Below are positions 1 to 9,594 of a stretch of 64,000 nucleotides of DNA, one piece after another (position 1 is the stretch's first letter; each line of letters opens with the position of its first letter). Made by a program: the position numbers and the translations under genes. Source of the stretch: Acidovorax sp. 1608163 (lineage in GTDB: Bacteria > Pseudomonadota > Gammaproteobacteria > Burkholderiales > Burkholderiaceae_C); contig NZ_CP033069.1 in NCBI RefSeq assembly GCF_003669015.1, positions 3,730,501 through 3,794,500 on the forward strand. Reading direction: 5' to 3'. Under the pieces are notes generated by a model, which saw nothing but the letters and a program-made list of their open reading frames with translations, was not told the DNA's origin and made no database searches.

Positions 1-345
1 TAGGCAAAAAGGCCATACCAAACAGCCCGCTCCACCGCATGCGGGGGTCGTTGCCACGTTGCAACAAAATACTTACACACAGTTTATCCACAACATCGCC
101 GCTTAATTGGTGCACAACATGTGGGCGAGCTGTGGAACAGCTGTGAATGGCTTTCATGCATACCGTATCGTGGAGGAAGACCTCGCCGATATGCATTCAA
201 GCGCTGAGAGCGGGCTCTATTCTATCGAAATCGGTAATTGCACAAATTTTAAGTTGGTGACAACTAACTTTCAGACCATTTTGAGAGCGTGCAATGGCTT
301 GACTTGCCGCGGCATATCCCCGCAGGCGCACAGCCATCATCCAAT
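1..345. other. Non-coding region downstream of mucD
   Basis: No convincing gene on either strand. The stretch lies between the mucD stop codon and whatever lies left of the window edge (lepA is the usual neighbour in this group, which is inference). It holds one perfect 9-base DnaA-box consensus (84-92), listed separately, and several TGTGG/CCACA-like words nearby. I see no terminator with a U-tract directly after mucD. Confidence 0.5.
84..92 (+). promoter_or_regulatory. DnaA-box consensus match (TTATCCACA)
   Basis: Exact match to the nine-base DnaA-binding consensus in a non-coding stretch. A single box can occur by chance or titrate DnaA. There is no box cluster, AT-rich unwinding element or dnaA/gyrB neighbour here, so it is not evidence for an origin. 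Confidence 0.3.
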
Positions 346-1809
346 TCAACGGGCTGGCGCAGGGCGAATCAGCGCGTATTGCGCCCACTCCCCACGGCGG
401 TACAACACACTCAAGGTTTTGCTCTTGTCGACCTTGCCCAAGATGGCATCAAAGTCCTTCACGCCAGACACCTCGGTATTGGCGATTGCCAGGATGATGT
501 CACCCTCACGCAAGCCAGCCCTGGCAGCGCCATCGACAGCGGCCGAAACCAAAACACCGCCCTTGAGCTTGAGTTCCTTCTTTTGAGCGTCCGGCAACTC
601 CGTCACCGTCAACCCCACCTGCTGCCCAGCCGAAGAAGCCTTGGCGCGCTCCTCACGGTCCGTCGTTTTCACTGCCACTTTGTCTGGCTCAATCTCGGCA
701 ATGGTGACAGCAAGGTCACGGCTTTGCCCGCGACGAAACACCGTCAAGCTGCTCTTGCTACCCGGTTTGGTGTTACCCACCAAGCGAGGCAGATCGGCCA
801 CTTTTTCAATCGCCTTGCCCTCAAAGCGGATGATGATGTCTCCCGCCTCGACACCGGCTTTTTCCGCTGGCGAGCCCGACTCCACCCCCGTCACCAACGC
901 ACCTTGCGCCTTGCCCAGGCCCAGAGACTCAGCCACGTCCTTGGTCACGGGGCCAATCTGCACGCCAATACGCCCACGCGTCACGCGGCCGGAGGCACGC
1001 AGTTGCTCGCTCACTCGCATCGCCTCATCCATGGGGATAGCAAATGAAATCCCCATAAACCCCCCAGAGCGCGAGTAAATCTGGCTGTTGATGCCCACCA
1101 CCTCTCCGCGCATGTTGATCAGCGGCCCGCCAGAATTGCCAGGATTGATCGCCACATCGGTCTGAATGAATGGCAGGTAGTCACCCGTATCACGCTGCTT
1201 GGCACTCACGATGCCTGCCGTGACCGTGTTCTCCAGACCAAACGGAGAGCCAATCGCCATCACCCACTCGCCGACCTTCAGGCGGCTGACATCACCCACC
1301 TTCACCGCAGGCAAACCACTGGCCTCAATTTTGACCACAGCCACGTCCGTGCGCTTGTCGGCGCCCACGATCCTCGCCTTGAACTCCCGTTTGTCTGCGA
1401 GGGTCACGATCACTTCATCGGCCCCTTCGACCACATGCGCATTGGTCATCACAACGCCGTCGGCCGTGAGAATGAACCCCGAGCCCACACCGCGTGGCTG
1501 CTCATCTTGCTGGGGGCGCTGCTGGCGCGGCGCGTTGGGAATAGGCACACCGAAGCGCTTGAAGAATTCCGCCATCTCTTCGTCCATCGCTCCCGCCCCA
1601 GAGCGGGCTGAGGCTTTCTCGGTGGTGCGGATATTGACCACCGAGGGACCCGCCAGCTCTACAAGTTCCGTAAAGTCTGGCAGGCCACGCACCACCGCTG
1701 ATTGCGCAGCAGCGGAGACAGGCACCAACGCCGTCAGCCCAGACAGACCAGTGAACACACCAGCCAAGGCAACAGAACGCAGCAACTTCCAATCCAGAGT
1801 AGACATCAT
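346..1809 (-). CDS. mucD: DegQ/MucD-type periplasmic serine protease (Do family)
   Basis: Periplasmic HtrA-family protease and chaperone that removes misfolded envelope proteins. The 487-residue product has an N-terminal signal peptide (about residues 1-37, ending VSAAAQS), a trypsin-like domain with the triad His125 (in TNAHVV), Asp155 (RTDVAVV) and Ser226 (GNSGGP), and two C-terminal PDZ domains. The start is chosen at the double ATG (1809 or 1806) because AAAGG lies 3-6 bases upstream; an earlier in-frame alternative codon has no such site. It is the last gene of the rpoE-rseA-rseB-mucD order typical of betaproteobacteria and Pseudomonas. A candidate sigma-E promoter precedes it, so it may also be transcribed alone. 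Confidence 0.93.
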   Translation of the reverse strand: MMSTLDWKLLRSVALAGVFTGLSGLTALVPVSAAAQSAVVRGLPDFTELVELAGPSVVNIRTTEKASARSGAGAMDEEMAEFFKRFGVPIPNAPRQQRPQQDEQPRGVGSGFILTADGVVMTNAHVVEGADEVIVTLADKREFKARIVGADKRTDVAVVKIEASGLPAVKVGDVSRLKVGEWVMAIGSPFGLENTVTAGIVSAKQRDTGDYLPFIQTDVAINPGNSGGPLINMRGEVVGINSQIYSRSGGFMGISFAIPMDEAMRVSEQLRASGRVTRGRIGVQIGPVTKDVAESLGLGKAQGALVTGVESGSPAEKAGVEAGDIIIRFEGKAIEKVADLPRLVGNTKPGSKSSLTVFRRGQSRDLAVTIAEIEPDKVAVKTTDREERAKASSAGQQVGLTVTELPDAQKKELKLKGGVLVSAAVDGAARAGLREGDIILAIANTEVSGVKDFDAILGKVDKSKTLSVLYRRGEWAQYALIRPAPAR

Positions 1810-1853
1810 GGGCCTTTCAAATCGAGGTAACAATTACCAATCACGAATGCATC

Positions 1854-1882
1854 TCTGAAGAGCACCCAAGCGAATAGGTTCC
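1854..1882 (-). promoter_or_regulatory. Candidate sigma-E promoter for mucD
   Basis: On the minus strand, GGAACCT (1882-1876) and TCAGA (1858-1854) are separated by 17 bases. This is close to the sigma-E consensus GGAACTT - N15-17 - TCAAA/TCTGA. Transcription would begin about 40 bases before the mucD start. It fits the known sigma-E control of degP-type genes, but only sequence similarity supports it. Confidence 0.45.
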
Positions 1883-1989
1883 CAAACACGGGCTGATTTG
1901 GGAGCCGATTTTTTAAAACAGAAGACCGATACAGGCGGCACACTCGGCAGACGAGTGAATACACCGGCAGACACGTTCACCGAAACGGG

Positions 1990-3030
1990 TCAGCGCGACC
2001 GCTCCCAGTGCTTAGAGAAAAGGTGCAGCGTCTTGCGCGGGACTTCTCCCACGATGGTCAGCCAGGTGTCTTCACCTGCTCTGCGCGCCAGCATCTGGGT
2101 TGCCCCCATGCTGACCTCCTGCACCGCCACACCACCGTGCCGCGTAGCGTCCATGGGCTCCATGAACAGCGATACAGACGCTAGGCCGTCAGAGTACAGG
2201 CACTGCAAGACACTGCGTGCACCGGCCTCTACAGACAGTGTGCGCCGATAGCATTGGACAGGAACAAAGCCCTCCACCGGCTGGCGCAATACCCACCCCT
2301 CTTCCTGGGCAGAGGTCTTGCGTACCTCAGGTGACACGCGCTGGAATCCGTCCACAGCGTCCATCGCGCGTGACAGGTCTTCCGCTTTCACACTGGCATT
2401 CCAGTCAATTTCCGAGAACGCAGCCTGCTCCATCACCTTGGCGTTGGGCGACAAGGTTTGCAGCTTCATGACCAGCCCCGTTTCCTGGTCCGCCCAAATG
2501 CGGTAGCCCAGCCGCAGATCGTCTTGAGGCTTGAGCCACAGCACGTCCGCACTCCGTCCAGCCACACGCTCCAGTCCCAAACGCTGCACAGCGTAGAACT
2601 GTGAGAGCTTGGTGCCCGCCACTACGGAAGGCTGTGGAAACAAGGCTGGAGTGTCACTGCGATCCGTGCGCACGGTGCGCGACGATGCAAAGAAGGTCCT
2701 GACCTCACCGTTGCGCCGAAATACGGTGCGCGGCACACCCGACAAGGTTTCCACACGCTCCACTTGCAAACTCCCATCACAAGCGTGGGCAATGCGGGAA
2801 CTGGACATGGCCCCTGTGGCCGAGATCACAACAAAAGTACCCACATACGAGCGCCGACACGCAGCCCCTCGCATGTGAGCCATCCATTGCGCGACATCAA
2901 GGTCCACTGATACGGCTTGCGCCGAAGGCAAGGGAGCAGCAGATGCAGAAGACTCCGCAGCCACTGCCATGGGCACACCCCATCCCAAGGTGAGCGCAAG
3001 AACTGCGACACGCCCCCAAAGGCCAGCCAT
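1990..3030 (-). CDS. rseB: Sigma-E regulator MucB/RseB
   Basis: Periplasmic modulator that binds the periplasmic part of anti-sigma factor RseA and, in the E. coli paradigm, senses off-pathway envelope molecules. The product (346 residues from the chosen start) has a clear signal peptide (about 1-25, ending AVAA), the RseB N-terminal lipid-binding fold and the C-terminal MucB/RseB domain ending near HLFSKHWERS. The frame is open further upstream to about 3120, overlapping the end of rseA. I chose ATG 3030 because it gives a standard signal peptide. It sits between rseA and mucD in the same orientation. Confidence 0.85.
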   Translation of the reverse strand: MAGLWGRVAVLALTLGWGVPMAVAAESSASAAPLPSAQAVSVDLDVAQWMAHMRGAACRRSYVGTFVVISATGAMSSSRIAHACDGSLQVERVETLSGVPRTVFRRNGEVRTFFASSRTVRTDRSDTPALFPQPSVVAGTKLSQFYAVQRLGLERVAGRSADVLWLKPQDDLRLGYRIWADQETGLVMKLQTLSPNAKVMEQAAFSEIDWNASVKAEDLSRAMDAVDGFQRVSPEVRKTSAQEEGWVLRQPVEGFVPVQCYRRTLSVEAGARSVLQCLYSDGLASVSLFMEPMDATRHGGVAVQEVSMGATQMLARRAGEDTWLTIVGEVPRKTLHLFSKHWERSR

Positions 3031-3091
3031 TCGATCCACGGAGGCTTGCGAAACACAGAAGAGAGACCTCCCCTGCACCAGCCAAGGCGAG

Positions 3092-3691
3092 TTACCGAGA
3101 AGGCTCTTCAAAAGTGGCATTGCGCAAAAAGCCCGCAGGCATCTGAAGAGCCGAAGTGCTACCGAATTGTTTGTGGGCTTGCAACAGCTCGTCCAGGCGT
3201 GGGTCGCGCAACATCACAGGCTGCCCAGCCCCTTCCGAAACGGCCACCACCGAAGCCGGTGGCGCAACTGGAGCAGAAGCCAATTGCGCGCCGCCGCCCC
3301 TCAAGGCTTCAACAGAATTCCAACCGATGGCGGCGACCGCAGCCATCGACGCAATACCGGCCACCATCTTCCAGCGAAACACCGACGCATTGGCTGCGTG
3401 CTGCGGCACATGGACAGACACCACCGGCGATTCAGATTGCAATACCAAAGGCACACGTGCAGCGGCAGGCTCCTGGGCCAGTTGCTCCCGCAAGCGCCCG
3501 AGCAAAGGGCTCGATGCGTGCGCAGCCAATTCAGGCGAGCGCAACACATCTCCCACCAGATGGTAGAGCTCCCACGTGGCTTGGCTCTCTTCACCGTGGG
3601 CCAAGCGCAGGGCCTCAGCCAAGGCCTCGCTTTCGAGCTCACCATCCATTAACGCCGACAACTGCTCGCACTGATTCAAATCTTTGTCCAT
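3092..3691 (-). CDS. rseA: Anti-sigma-E factor RseA
   Basis: Inner-membrane anti-sigma factor expected to hold sigma-E (encoded just upstream) at the membrane. The 199-residue product has the RseA N-terminal domain (about 1-85, LSALMDGELESEALAEAL), a single membrane segment near residues 129-147 (MVAGIASMAAVAAIG), and a C-terminal periplasmic part rich in Ala, Pro and Val. Its size is typical. It lies 136 bp downstream of rpoE and just before rseB. Confidence 0.85.
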   Translation of the reverse strand: MDKDLNQCEQLSALMDGELESEALAEALRLAHGEESQATWELYHLVGDVLRSPELAAHASSPLLGRLREQLAQEPAAARVPLVLQSESPVVSVHVPQHAANASVFRWKMVAGIASMAAVAAIGWNSVEALRGGGAQLASAPVAPPASVVAVSEGAGQPVMLRDPRLDELLQAHKQFGSTSALQMPAGFLRNATFEEPSR

Positions 3692-3827
3692 GATGTCACC
3701 TGTCTAACCAGCCCCCACACATACAGATCTGCACACTTCGGTATCGTCTTCTTCCGCACCCGACCAAAGCAACCTCGCCCAGCCGCAATCTCGCGGAAAA
3801 AAGGAAAGAGGCGCAGCCATGCCCCAG

Positions 3828-4454
3828 TCACCACCGCTTGCCAGACTGTTTGTCCAACAGCGGGCGCACTTTCGCAGAAATCGCCTCACGGGCCCGAAAA
3901 ATCCGGGACCGAACCGTGCCAATAGGGCAATTCATCGCCAGCGAAATTTCTTCGTAGCTCAGCCCCTCAATCTCGCGCAGCGTCACAGCCTGCCGCAAAT
4001 CCTCAGGCAAAGCCTCCATAGCGGCATTCACCACCCGTGCAATTTCCTGTGCAGCCAAAACGGTTTCTGGCGTTTCTTCGGTGGTTAGTTCATTGTCAAC
4101 GCGGGAAGTTTCATCCTCATCGTCTCCGCCTCTGAGGGCGTTCTCGGAGATGACCGGATTGCGTTTCATGTCCATCAACGCCTTTTTGGCGGTGTTCACA
4201 GCAATGCGGTAGAGCCAAGTGTAAAACTGGGCATCCCCCCGAAACTGGTGCAGCGCCCGATAAGCCCGGATGAAGGTCTCCTGCGCGATGTCCTGCACCA
4301 GATCTGTGTCGCGCACCATCCGGCCGATCAGGCGCTCGATGCGCCTTTGGTATTTGATGACCAGCAGCTCGTAGGCTCGCTGGTCACCTGCAACCGTGCG
4401 CTCCACCAGTTGGAGATCGCTGTCTGCAGGAAGGGAAGGCGGGGTTACATTCAT
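3828..4454 (-). CDS. rpoE: RNA polymerase sigma factor RpoE/AlgU (ECF sigma-24)
   Basis: Extracytoplasmic-function sigma factor for envelope stress. The 208-residue product carries sigma-70 region 2 (about 25-90, with QDIAQETFIRAYRALHQF and the TWLYRIAVNTAK motif) and region 4 (about 135-190, with LREIEGLSYEEISLAMNCP and GTVRSRIFRARE). ATG 4454 is preferred over a GTG two codons earlier; neither has a strong ribosome-binding site. Genes rseA, rseB and mucD follow, so stress sensing, sigma control and the effector protease are co-linear. Confidence 0.95.
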   Translation of the reverse strand: MNVTPPSLPADSDLQLVERTVAGDQRAYELLVIKYQRRIERLIGRMVRDTDLVQDIAQETFIRAYRALHQFRGDAQFYTWLYRIAVNTAKKALMDMKRNPVISENALRGGDDEDETSRVDNELTTEETPETVLAAQEIARVVNAAMEALPEDLRQAVTLREIEGLSYEEISLAMNCPIGTVRSRIFRAREAISAKVRPLLDKQSGKRW

Positions 4455-4474
4455 GGGCACTCAGAAATCACGCC

Positions 4475-4999
4475 TTAGGGCTCTCGGCTTGGCGCCTCGG
4501 TAGATTGGACAGCCGTGGGGGCTGCCTGCATGGCGGGCGAATATACCGCACGGCGCAAATCACCCCAGCGTTCAGGGCGCTGCGAGCGTTCAAGCCACAA
4601 CCAAAGCGGAGCATGGCCATCCCTGTACACCAGGATCCACAGCGTGTACTGCCAATCCAGAATAACGGCGGGCGCCTGCCGCAAGGCTGCGTCGTCCTCA
4701 GACACCCCCACCTGCTCCGAATCGGCAACTTGTAAGGCCCAAACTTGCCCGTTCCAGGCCAACAAGCCATGCGGAGACCGGCGCCAGTACTCCAAAGCAC
4801 CCAAAGCCGCGATCACCCAGCCCACAATCGCCACCAGGGCAAAGACACCGCGACCCCCTGCAGTCCACACACTCGCTGCATACCAAGCAACCCCACCACC
4901 GGAAACCACAGCCAGCCACACGCAAAGCCAGCCCAATGCGGCACTCCTTGCAAAAGGGTAGCGCACAGCTGGAGCCGTATATTTGACAGAGGCCATCAT
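4475..4999 (-). CDS. YgfX-like inner-membrane protein (hypothetical)
   Basis: I do not recognise a characterised orthologue. The 174-residue product begins with a short cytoplasmic stretch and two hydrophobic segments (about residues 22-42 and 49-67). A soluble part follows, ending LWLWLERSQRPERWGDLRRAVYS. That layout and the ending resemble the YgfX family (two membrane helices, then an RLWL...W..LRR ending). The start is placed at the double ATG 4999/4996, preceded by GGGA. The frame continues to 5161, but that extension looks non-native. It is 20 bp from rpoE in the same direction, so it may be co-transcribed. The function is unknown; the YgfX assignment is inference. Confidence 0.6.
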   Translation of the reverse strand: MMASVKYTAPAVRYPFARSAALGWLCVWLAVVSGGGVAWYAASVWTAGGRGVFALVAIVGWVIAALGALEYWRRSPHGLLAWNGQVWALQVADSEQVGVSEDDAALRQAPAVILDWQYTLWILVYRDGHAPLWLWLERSQRPERWGDLRRAVYSPAMQAAPTAVQSTEAPSREP

Positions 5000-5234
5000 G
5001 GCATCCCGGGACGGCTGTTGTTTGGGCGTAAAAAAGGCAGTCGCAGCAGGCCAATGCAGGAGCGGCCACAGGGCAAACCCAACGAACCCAGGCTCAACCA
5101 CCCCTGCGAAGGCCGCTGAAGCTTTCGCAACTGCACCCCCAAAAGACAAAAGGGCAGACATCCCACATCAAAAACATGGGATATCCACCCTAAGGCCACC
5201 AAGCGCTCAGCGCAACGTAGCTTGTATCCGTGCA

Positions 5235-6479
5235 TCAAACCCGCTTGAAAACCAGCGAGCCGTTGGTGCCCCCAAAACCAAAGTTGTTCTTGAGAGCAAT
5301 GTCGATCTTCATGTCACGCGCCGTATTGGCACAGTAATCCAGATCACACTCAGGATCCTGGTTAAAGATGTTGATCGTCGGTGGCGCCTTTTGATGGTAC
5401 AGCGCAAGCACCGTGAAAACACTTTCGATGCCACCCGCGCCGCCGAGCAAGTGCCCGGTCATCGACTTGGTCGAGCTGACCACCGTGTGGCGCGCATGGT
5501 CACCCAAAGCAGCCTTGATGGCATTCGTTTCGTTCAAATCACCCAGCGGGGTTGAGGTGCCGTGGGCGTTGAGGTAATCCACCTGATCGGCATTGATGCC
5601 CGCATTGCGCAACGCATTGAGCATGGCGCGGCGTGGCCCATCCATGCTGGGAGCAGTCATGTGCCCTGCATCAGCACTCATGCCAAAGCCTGTCAACTCC
5701 GCGTAGATTTTTGCTCCACGTGCCTTGGCGTGTTCGTACTCTTCCAGCACCATCACACCAGCGCCTTCACCCAACACAAAACCATCGCGGTCTTTGTCCC
5801 AGGGGCGCGAGGCCGTCTTAGGGTCATCGTTGCGGGTGGACAAGGCGCGCATGGCAGCAAAGCCGCCAATGCCCAGCGGAGACACCGTGGACTCTGTACC
5901 ACCGGCCACCACCACATCAGCGTCGCCGTATTCGATCATGCGACCGGCTTCTCCAATGCAGTGCAAGCCCGTCGTACATGCGGTCACCACAGCCAGGTTA
6001 GGGCCCTTGAAACCAAAACGCATCGACACATGCCCAGCCACCATATTGATGATGGAGGCAGGCACAAAGAATGGCGTGATACGACGAGGACCCCGGCTGG
6101 CGTACTCGACGTGGGTGTTTTCTATCAGCGGCAAACCGCCGATGCCAGAACCAATCACACAGGCAATGCGGGTGGCAAACTCTTCATCGAGCGCCTCGCC
6201 CGTAGGCAAACCCGCATCCTGCACAGCCTGCGCTGCTGCTGCGATACCAAAATGAATGAAGGAGTCCATCGCACGCGCATCTTTGGCGCTGATGTAGGAC
6301 TCCAGGTCCAATCCCTTGACCTCGCCTGCAATCTGGCAGGAAAAATTCGACGCATCGAACTTGGTAATGAGGTCAATGCCGGACTTGCCGGCAAGGATGT
6401 TGGCCCAGGCATCGGCCACCGTGTTACCCACGGGGCTGACGCAACCCAGGCCGGTCACGACAACGCGACGACGGCTCAT
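5235..6479 (-). CDS. fabF: Beta-ketoacyl-ACP synthase II (FabF)
   Basis: Elongating condensing enzyme: malonyl-ACP plus acyl-ACP gives 3-oxoacyl-ACP. The 414-residue product has the thiolase-type fold with the catalytic triad Cys168 (VVTACTTG), His306 (NAHGTST) and His343 (KSMTGH), which is the family's usual Cys-His-His set and length. It is the last gene of the fab operon, 47 bp after acpP. The long-chain-modulating FabF role rather than FabB is inferred from position next to acpP. Confidence 0.95.
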   Translation of the reverse strand: MSRRRVVVTGLGCVSPVGNTVADAWANILAGKSGIDLITKFDASNFSCQIAGEVKGLDLESYISAKDARAMDSFIHFGIAAAAQAVQDAGLPTGEALDEEFATRIACVIGSGIGGLPLIENTHVEYASRGPRRITPFFVPASIINMVAGHVSMRFGFKGPNLAVVTACTTGLHCIGEAGRMIEYGDADVVVAGGTESTVSPLGIGGFAAMRALSTRNDDPKTASRPWDKDRDGFVLGEGAGVMVLEEYEHAKARGAKIYAELTGFGMSADAGHMTAPSMDGPRRAMLNALRNAGINADQVDYLNAHGTSTPLGDLNETNAIKAALGDHARHTVVSSTKSMTGHLLGGAGGIESVFTVLALYHQKAPPTINIFNQDPECDLDYCANTARDMKIDIALKNNFGFGGTNGSLVFKRV

Positions 6480-6526
6480 GCGTGAAAACCTTCTACTGAT
6501 CGCTTGAGTCAGGCGCAGGGCGCCGC

Positions 6527-6802
<276 letters not shown>

Positions 6803-6870
6803 CTAGCTGGTAAGGAGATTCCCTCCTCATCAGCCCGCCGTCGGGATAAAGCGGCGTTAACTTGTCTCAA

Positions 6871-7617
6871 TTACATGTACATGCCGCCATTGACGTGCAA
6901 CTCCTGCCCCGTCACATAGCCAGCTTCATTCGAGGCCAGGTAGGCCACTGCGTGTGCGATGTCTTGCGGCTTGCCCATGTGGCCCAACGGGATCTGGGCA
7001 TTGAGGGCTTTTTGCTGTTCTTCGGGCAACACGGAGGTCATGTCGGTCTCGATGAAACCGGGTGCCACGCAGTTGACAGTGATGTTGCGGCTGCCCAGTT
7101 CACGGGCCAGTGCACGCGTCATGCCAGCCACACCGGCCTTGGCGGCAGCATAGTTGGCCTGCCCTGGATTGCCCGAAGCACCAACCACACTGGTGATGCT
7201 GATGATGCGGCCAAAACGCTGCTTCATCATCGGACGAATGGCCGCCCGGCTCACGCGAAAGACTGCCTTCAAATTGGTGTCGAGCACAGCATCCCAGTCC
7301 TCGTCCTTCATGCGCATGGCCAGCGTGTCACGGGTAATACCCGCGTTGTTCACCAGTACATGCAAGCCGCCTTGCTGCTTGACGATGCCATCCATGAGCG
7401 CCTCGACAGCAGCCACGTCATTGACATTCAAGTTGGCACCACGGCAACCGGGGTAAGCCGCCAGCGCCTGGCCAATACGGGCAGCGCCTTCATCGGTCGT
7501 AGCGGTTCCCACCACTTGATAGCCACGCACGGCCAACTCCAGGGCAATGGCAGCGCCAATGCCGCGAGAGGCACCCGTCACCAAGGCCACCTGCACTGCT
7601 TTTACCGAATTCGTCAT
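6871..7617 (-). CDS. fabG: 3-oxoacyl-ACP reductase FabG
   Basis: NADPH-dependent reduction of 3-oxoacyl-ACP to 3-hydroxyacyl-ACP. The 248-residue short-chain dehydrogenase shows the cofactor loop TGASRGIG (14-21), NNAG (90-93) and the catalytic set Ser143, Tyr156, Lys160 (YAAAK). The ATG overlaps the fabD stop by four bases (ATGA), indicating translational coupling. A 104-bp spacer separates it from acpP. Confidence 0.96.
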   Translation of the reverse strand: MTNSVKAVQVALVTGASRGIGAAIALELAVRGYQVVGTATTDEGAARIGQALAAYPGCRGANLNVNDVAAVEALMDGIVKQQGGLHVLVNNAGITRDTLAMRMKDEDWDAVLDTNLKAVFRVSRAAIRPMMKQRFGRIISITSVVGASGNPGQANYAAAKAGVAGMTRALARELGSRNITVNCVAPGFIETDMTSVLPEEQQKALNAQIPLGHMGKPQDIAHAVAYLASNEAGYVTGQELHVNGGMYM

Positions 7618-8558
7618 TTCACAATCTCCATCGCTTCAGCCAGGGTGGCTGGGTCATACAGGGGCACGCCCGTCAACTCGGCATCGATGCGCTTGGTCAA
7701 ACCGGCCAGCACCTTGCCAGGGCCCGCTTCCACCACATGCGTAACGCCGCGCGCTTTCAACGCCTGCACACATTCCACCCAGCGCACAGGACCAAAGGCC
7801 TGGCGATAGAGGGCATCACGGATCTGTCCCGCATCAGTGCAGACGGCCACATCAATGTTGTTGACCACGGGAATCTGCGGCTCAGCCAATGCCAAGCCGT
7901 CCAAAGCCAGGCGCAGCTTCTGCGCAGCAGGCTTCATCAGGCTGGAATGGAAAGGGGCAGACACCGGCAATGGCAAGGCGCGCTTGGCACCAGCTGCCTT
8001 GAGAAGCTCACAGGCCTTGTCCACGCCCACCTTGGTGCCAGCAATCACGGTTTGGGCAGGATCATTGAAATTGACAGCCTCCACCACCTCGCCGCTACCC
8101 AACACCACCACAGCCTCAGCGCAGCCTGCAATGACCTTGGAGGCTTCCAGCCCCAAAATGGCCGCCATGCCCCCCACCCCAACAGGCACAGCCTCTTGCA
8201 TCGCCGCCGCACGCAGCCGCACCAGCGGCGCTGCTTGCGCCAAAGTCAACACACCTGCCGCCACCAAAGCCGAATACTCGCCCAACGAATGGCCCGCCAG
8301 CGCCGATGGCTTGGCCCCACCCGCTGCGCACCACACACGCCAAGCGGCCACACCCGCCACGAGCATCACAGGCTGCGTGTTGGTGGTCAATGCCAAGGAT
8401 TCCTTGGGACCTTCATGAATAAGACGCCCCACATCTTCACCCAAGGCATCGGAGGCCTCGCGCAGCGTTTGCTGCACCGCCGGGTGGTCGCCCCAGGCAT
8501 CCAGCATGCCCACTGACTGCGAGCCTTGTCCAGGAAAAACAAATGCGAATGATTTCAT
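7614..8558 (-). CDS. fabD: Malonyl-CoA:ACP transacylase FabD
   Basis: Transfers malonyl from CoA to ACP. The 314-residue product has the nucleophile Ser91 in GHSLGEYSA, the oxyanion glutamine in the N-terminal GQGSQ, and His204 in SAPFHSS. Its end overlaps fabG by four bases. The start lies just after a copy of the short dispersed repeat that occupies the fabH-fabD junction. Confidence 0.95.
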   Translation of the reverse strand: MKSFAFVFPGQGSQSVGMLDAWGDHPAVQQTLREASDALGEDVGRLIHEGPKESLALTTNTQPVMLVAGVAAWRVWCAAGGAKPSALAGHSLGEYSALVAAGVLTLAQAAPLVRLRAAAMQEAVPVGVGGMAAILGLEASKVIAGCAEAVVVLGSGEVVEAVNFNDPAQTVIAGTKVGVDKACELLKAAGAKRALPLPVSAPFHSSLMKPAAQKLRLALDGLALAEPQIPVVNNIDVAVCTDAGQIRDALYRQAFGPVRWVECVQALKARGVTHVVEAGPGKVLAGLTKRIDAELTGVPLYDPATLAEAMEIVK

Positions 8559-8570
8559 AGCTCTGCAATA

Positions 8571-8634
8571 TCCAGATAAAAATAGCCTATAGCGCGCATC
8601 AATAAAGCGCTAGCAGCTACATTTTCAATAGCAC
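8571..8634 (-). repeat. Short dispersed palindromic repeat, copy A (fabH-fabD junction)
   Basis: Copy of a ~55-bp repeat whose core on this strand reads TAGCTGCTAGCGCTTTATTG, followed by an imperfect complementary arm (GCGCTATAG) and a T-rich end (TTTTTATCTGG). Five other copies lie at 16788, 22178, 38688, 42264 and 52445. The last codons and TAG stop of fabH (8617-8634) fall inside this copy. Confidence 0.75.
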
Positions 8635-9594
8635 TGCACCCCAGGTAAATCCGCCGCCCACCCCTTCAAGCAGCACCGTCTGCCCGGCGGTCACCTGGCC
8701 ATTGCGCACCGCATGATCGAGCGCCAAGGGAATAGAAGCGGCCGAGGTGTTGCCATGCTGATCCACCGTCACCACCACCTTGTCCATGGACAGCTTCAGC
8801 TTGCGGGCCGTGCCCTGCATGATGCGGATGTTGGCCTGATGGGGAATCAACCAGTCGATGTCGGCTTCTGCCAGACCGGCTTTTTGCAGCACCGCATGGG
8901 CCGCCTTCTCCAGCACACCCACCGCCAGCTTGAACACCGCTTGACCATCCATCTTCAAGACAGGGTCACCCAATATGTGTCCGCCAGACACATTGCCAGG
9001 AACGCAAAGAATGCCCACATGCTTGCCATCGGCGTGCAAGTCGCTGGCCAGAATGCCAGGCTTGTCAGAAGCCTCCAGCACCACCGCCCCAGCACCATCA
9101 CCAAACAAGACACAAGTGGTGCGGTCATTGAAGTCGAGAATGCGGCTGAAAACCTCGGCACCCACCACCAGCGCACGGCTGGCTGCGCCCGACTGGATCA
9201 TCGCGTCAGCCACCGACAGCGCGTACACGAAGCCGCTGCAAACCGCTTGCACATCAAACGCGGGGCAACCATTGGCACCCAACTTGTTCTGCAAGATGCA
9301 AGCCGTGGACGGGAACACCATGTCTGGCGTGGAGGTCGCCACAATGATCAAGTCAATGTCTTGGGGCTGCACACCCGCAGCCTCCAAGGCTTGGCGTGCA
9401 GCCTCAAGCCCCAGGTCGCTGCTGGCGACGTCCGGCTCAGCAAAGTGCCGCGCTCGGATGCCCGTGCGCTCCACAATCCATTCATCAGAGGTTTCAATAC
9501 CACGCTGGCCCAATTCAGCCACCAGATCAGCGTTGGTCAATCGGCGTGGAGGCAGGTAGCTGCCTGTGCCGGTGATGCGGGAATAACGTCTCAT
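8617..9594 (-). CDS. fabH: Beta-ketoacyl-ACP synthase III (FabH)
   Basis: Initiating condensing enzyme: acetyl-CoA plus malonyl-ACP. The 325-residue product from ATG 9594 has the catalytic Cys119 (AVCSGF), His252 (IPHQANIR) and Asn282 (HGNTSA), the classic FabH triad. The ATG shares one base with the plsX stop (TGATG). The C-terminus [13 protein letters not shown] is normal for the family, although its last codons and stop lie in a repeat copy. Confidence 0.96.
   Translation of the reverse strand: MRRYSRITGTGSYLPPRRLTNADLVAELGQRGIETSDEWIVERTGIRARHFAEPDVASSDLGLEAARQALEAAGVQPQDIDLIIVATSTPDMVFPSTACILQNKLGANGCPAFDVQAVCSGFVYALSVADAMIQSGAASRALVVGAEVFSRILDFNDRTTCVLFGDGAGAVVLEASDKPGILASDLHADGKHVGILCVPGNVSGGHILGDPVLKMDGQAVFKLAVGVLEKAAHAVLQKAGLAEADIDWLIPHQANIRIMQGTARKLKLSMDKVVVTVDQHGNTSAASIPLALDHAVRNGQVTAGQTVLLEGVGGGFTWGAVLLKM

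Noticed and set aside
1..345. Chromosomal origin of replication
   Set aside because: Only one DnaA box, no AT-rich unwinding element and no dnaA, gyrB or mnmG neighbours.
3704..3922. 72-codon minus-strand frame between rseA and rpoE
   Set aside because: Overlaps the end of rpoE in another frame and has no ribosome-binding site or family resemblance.
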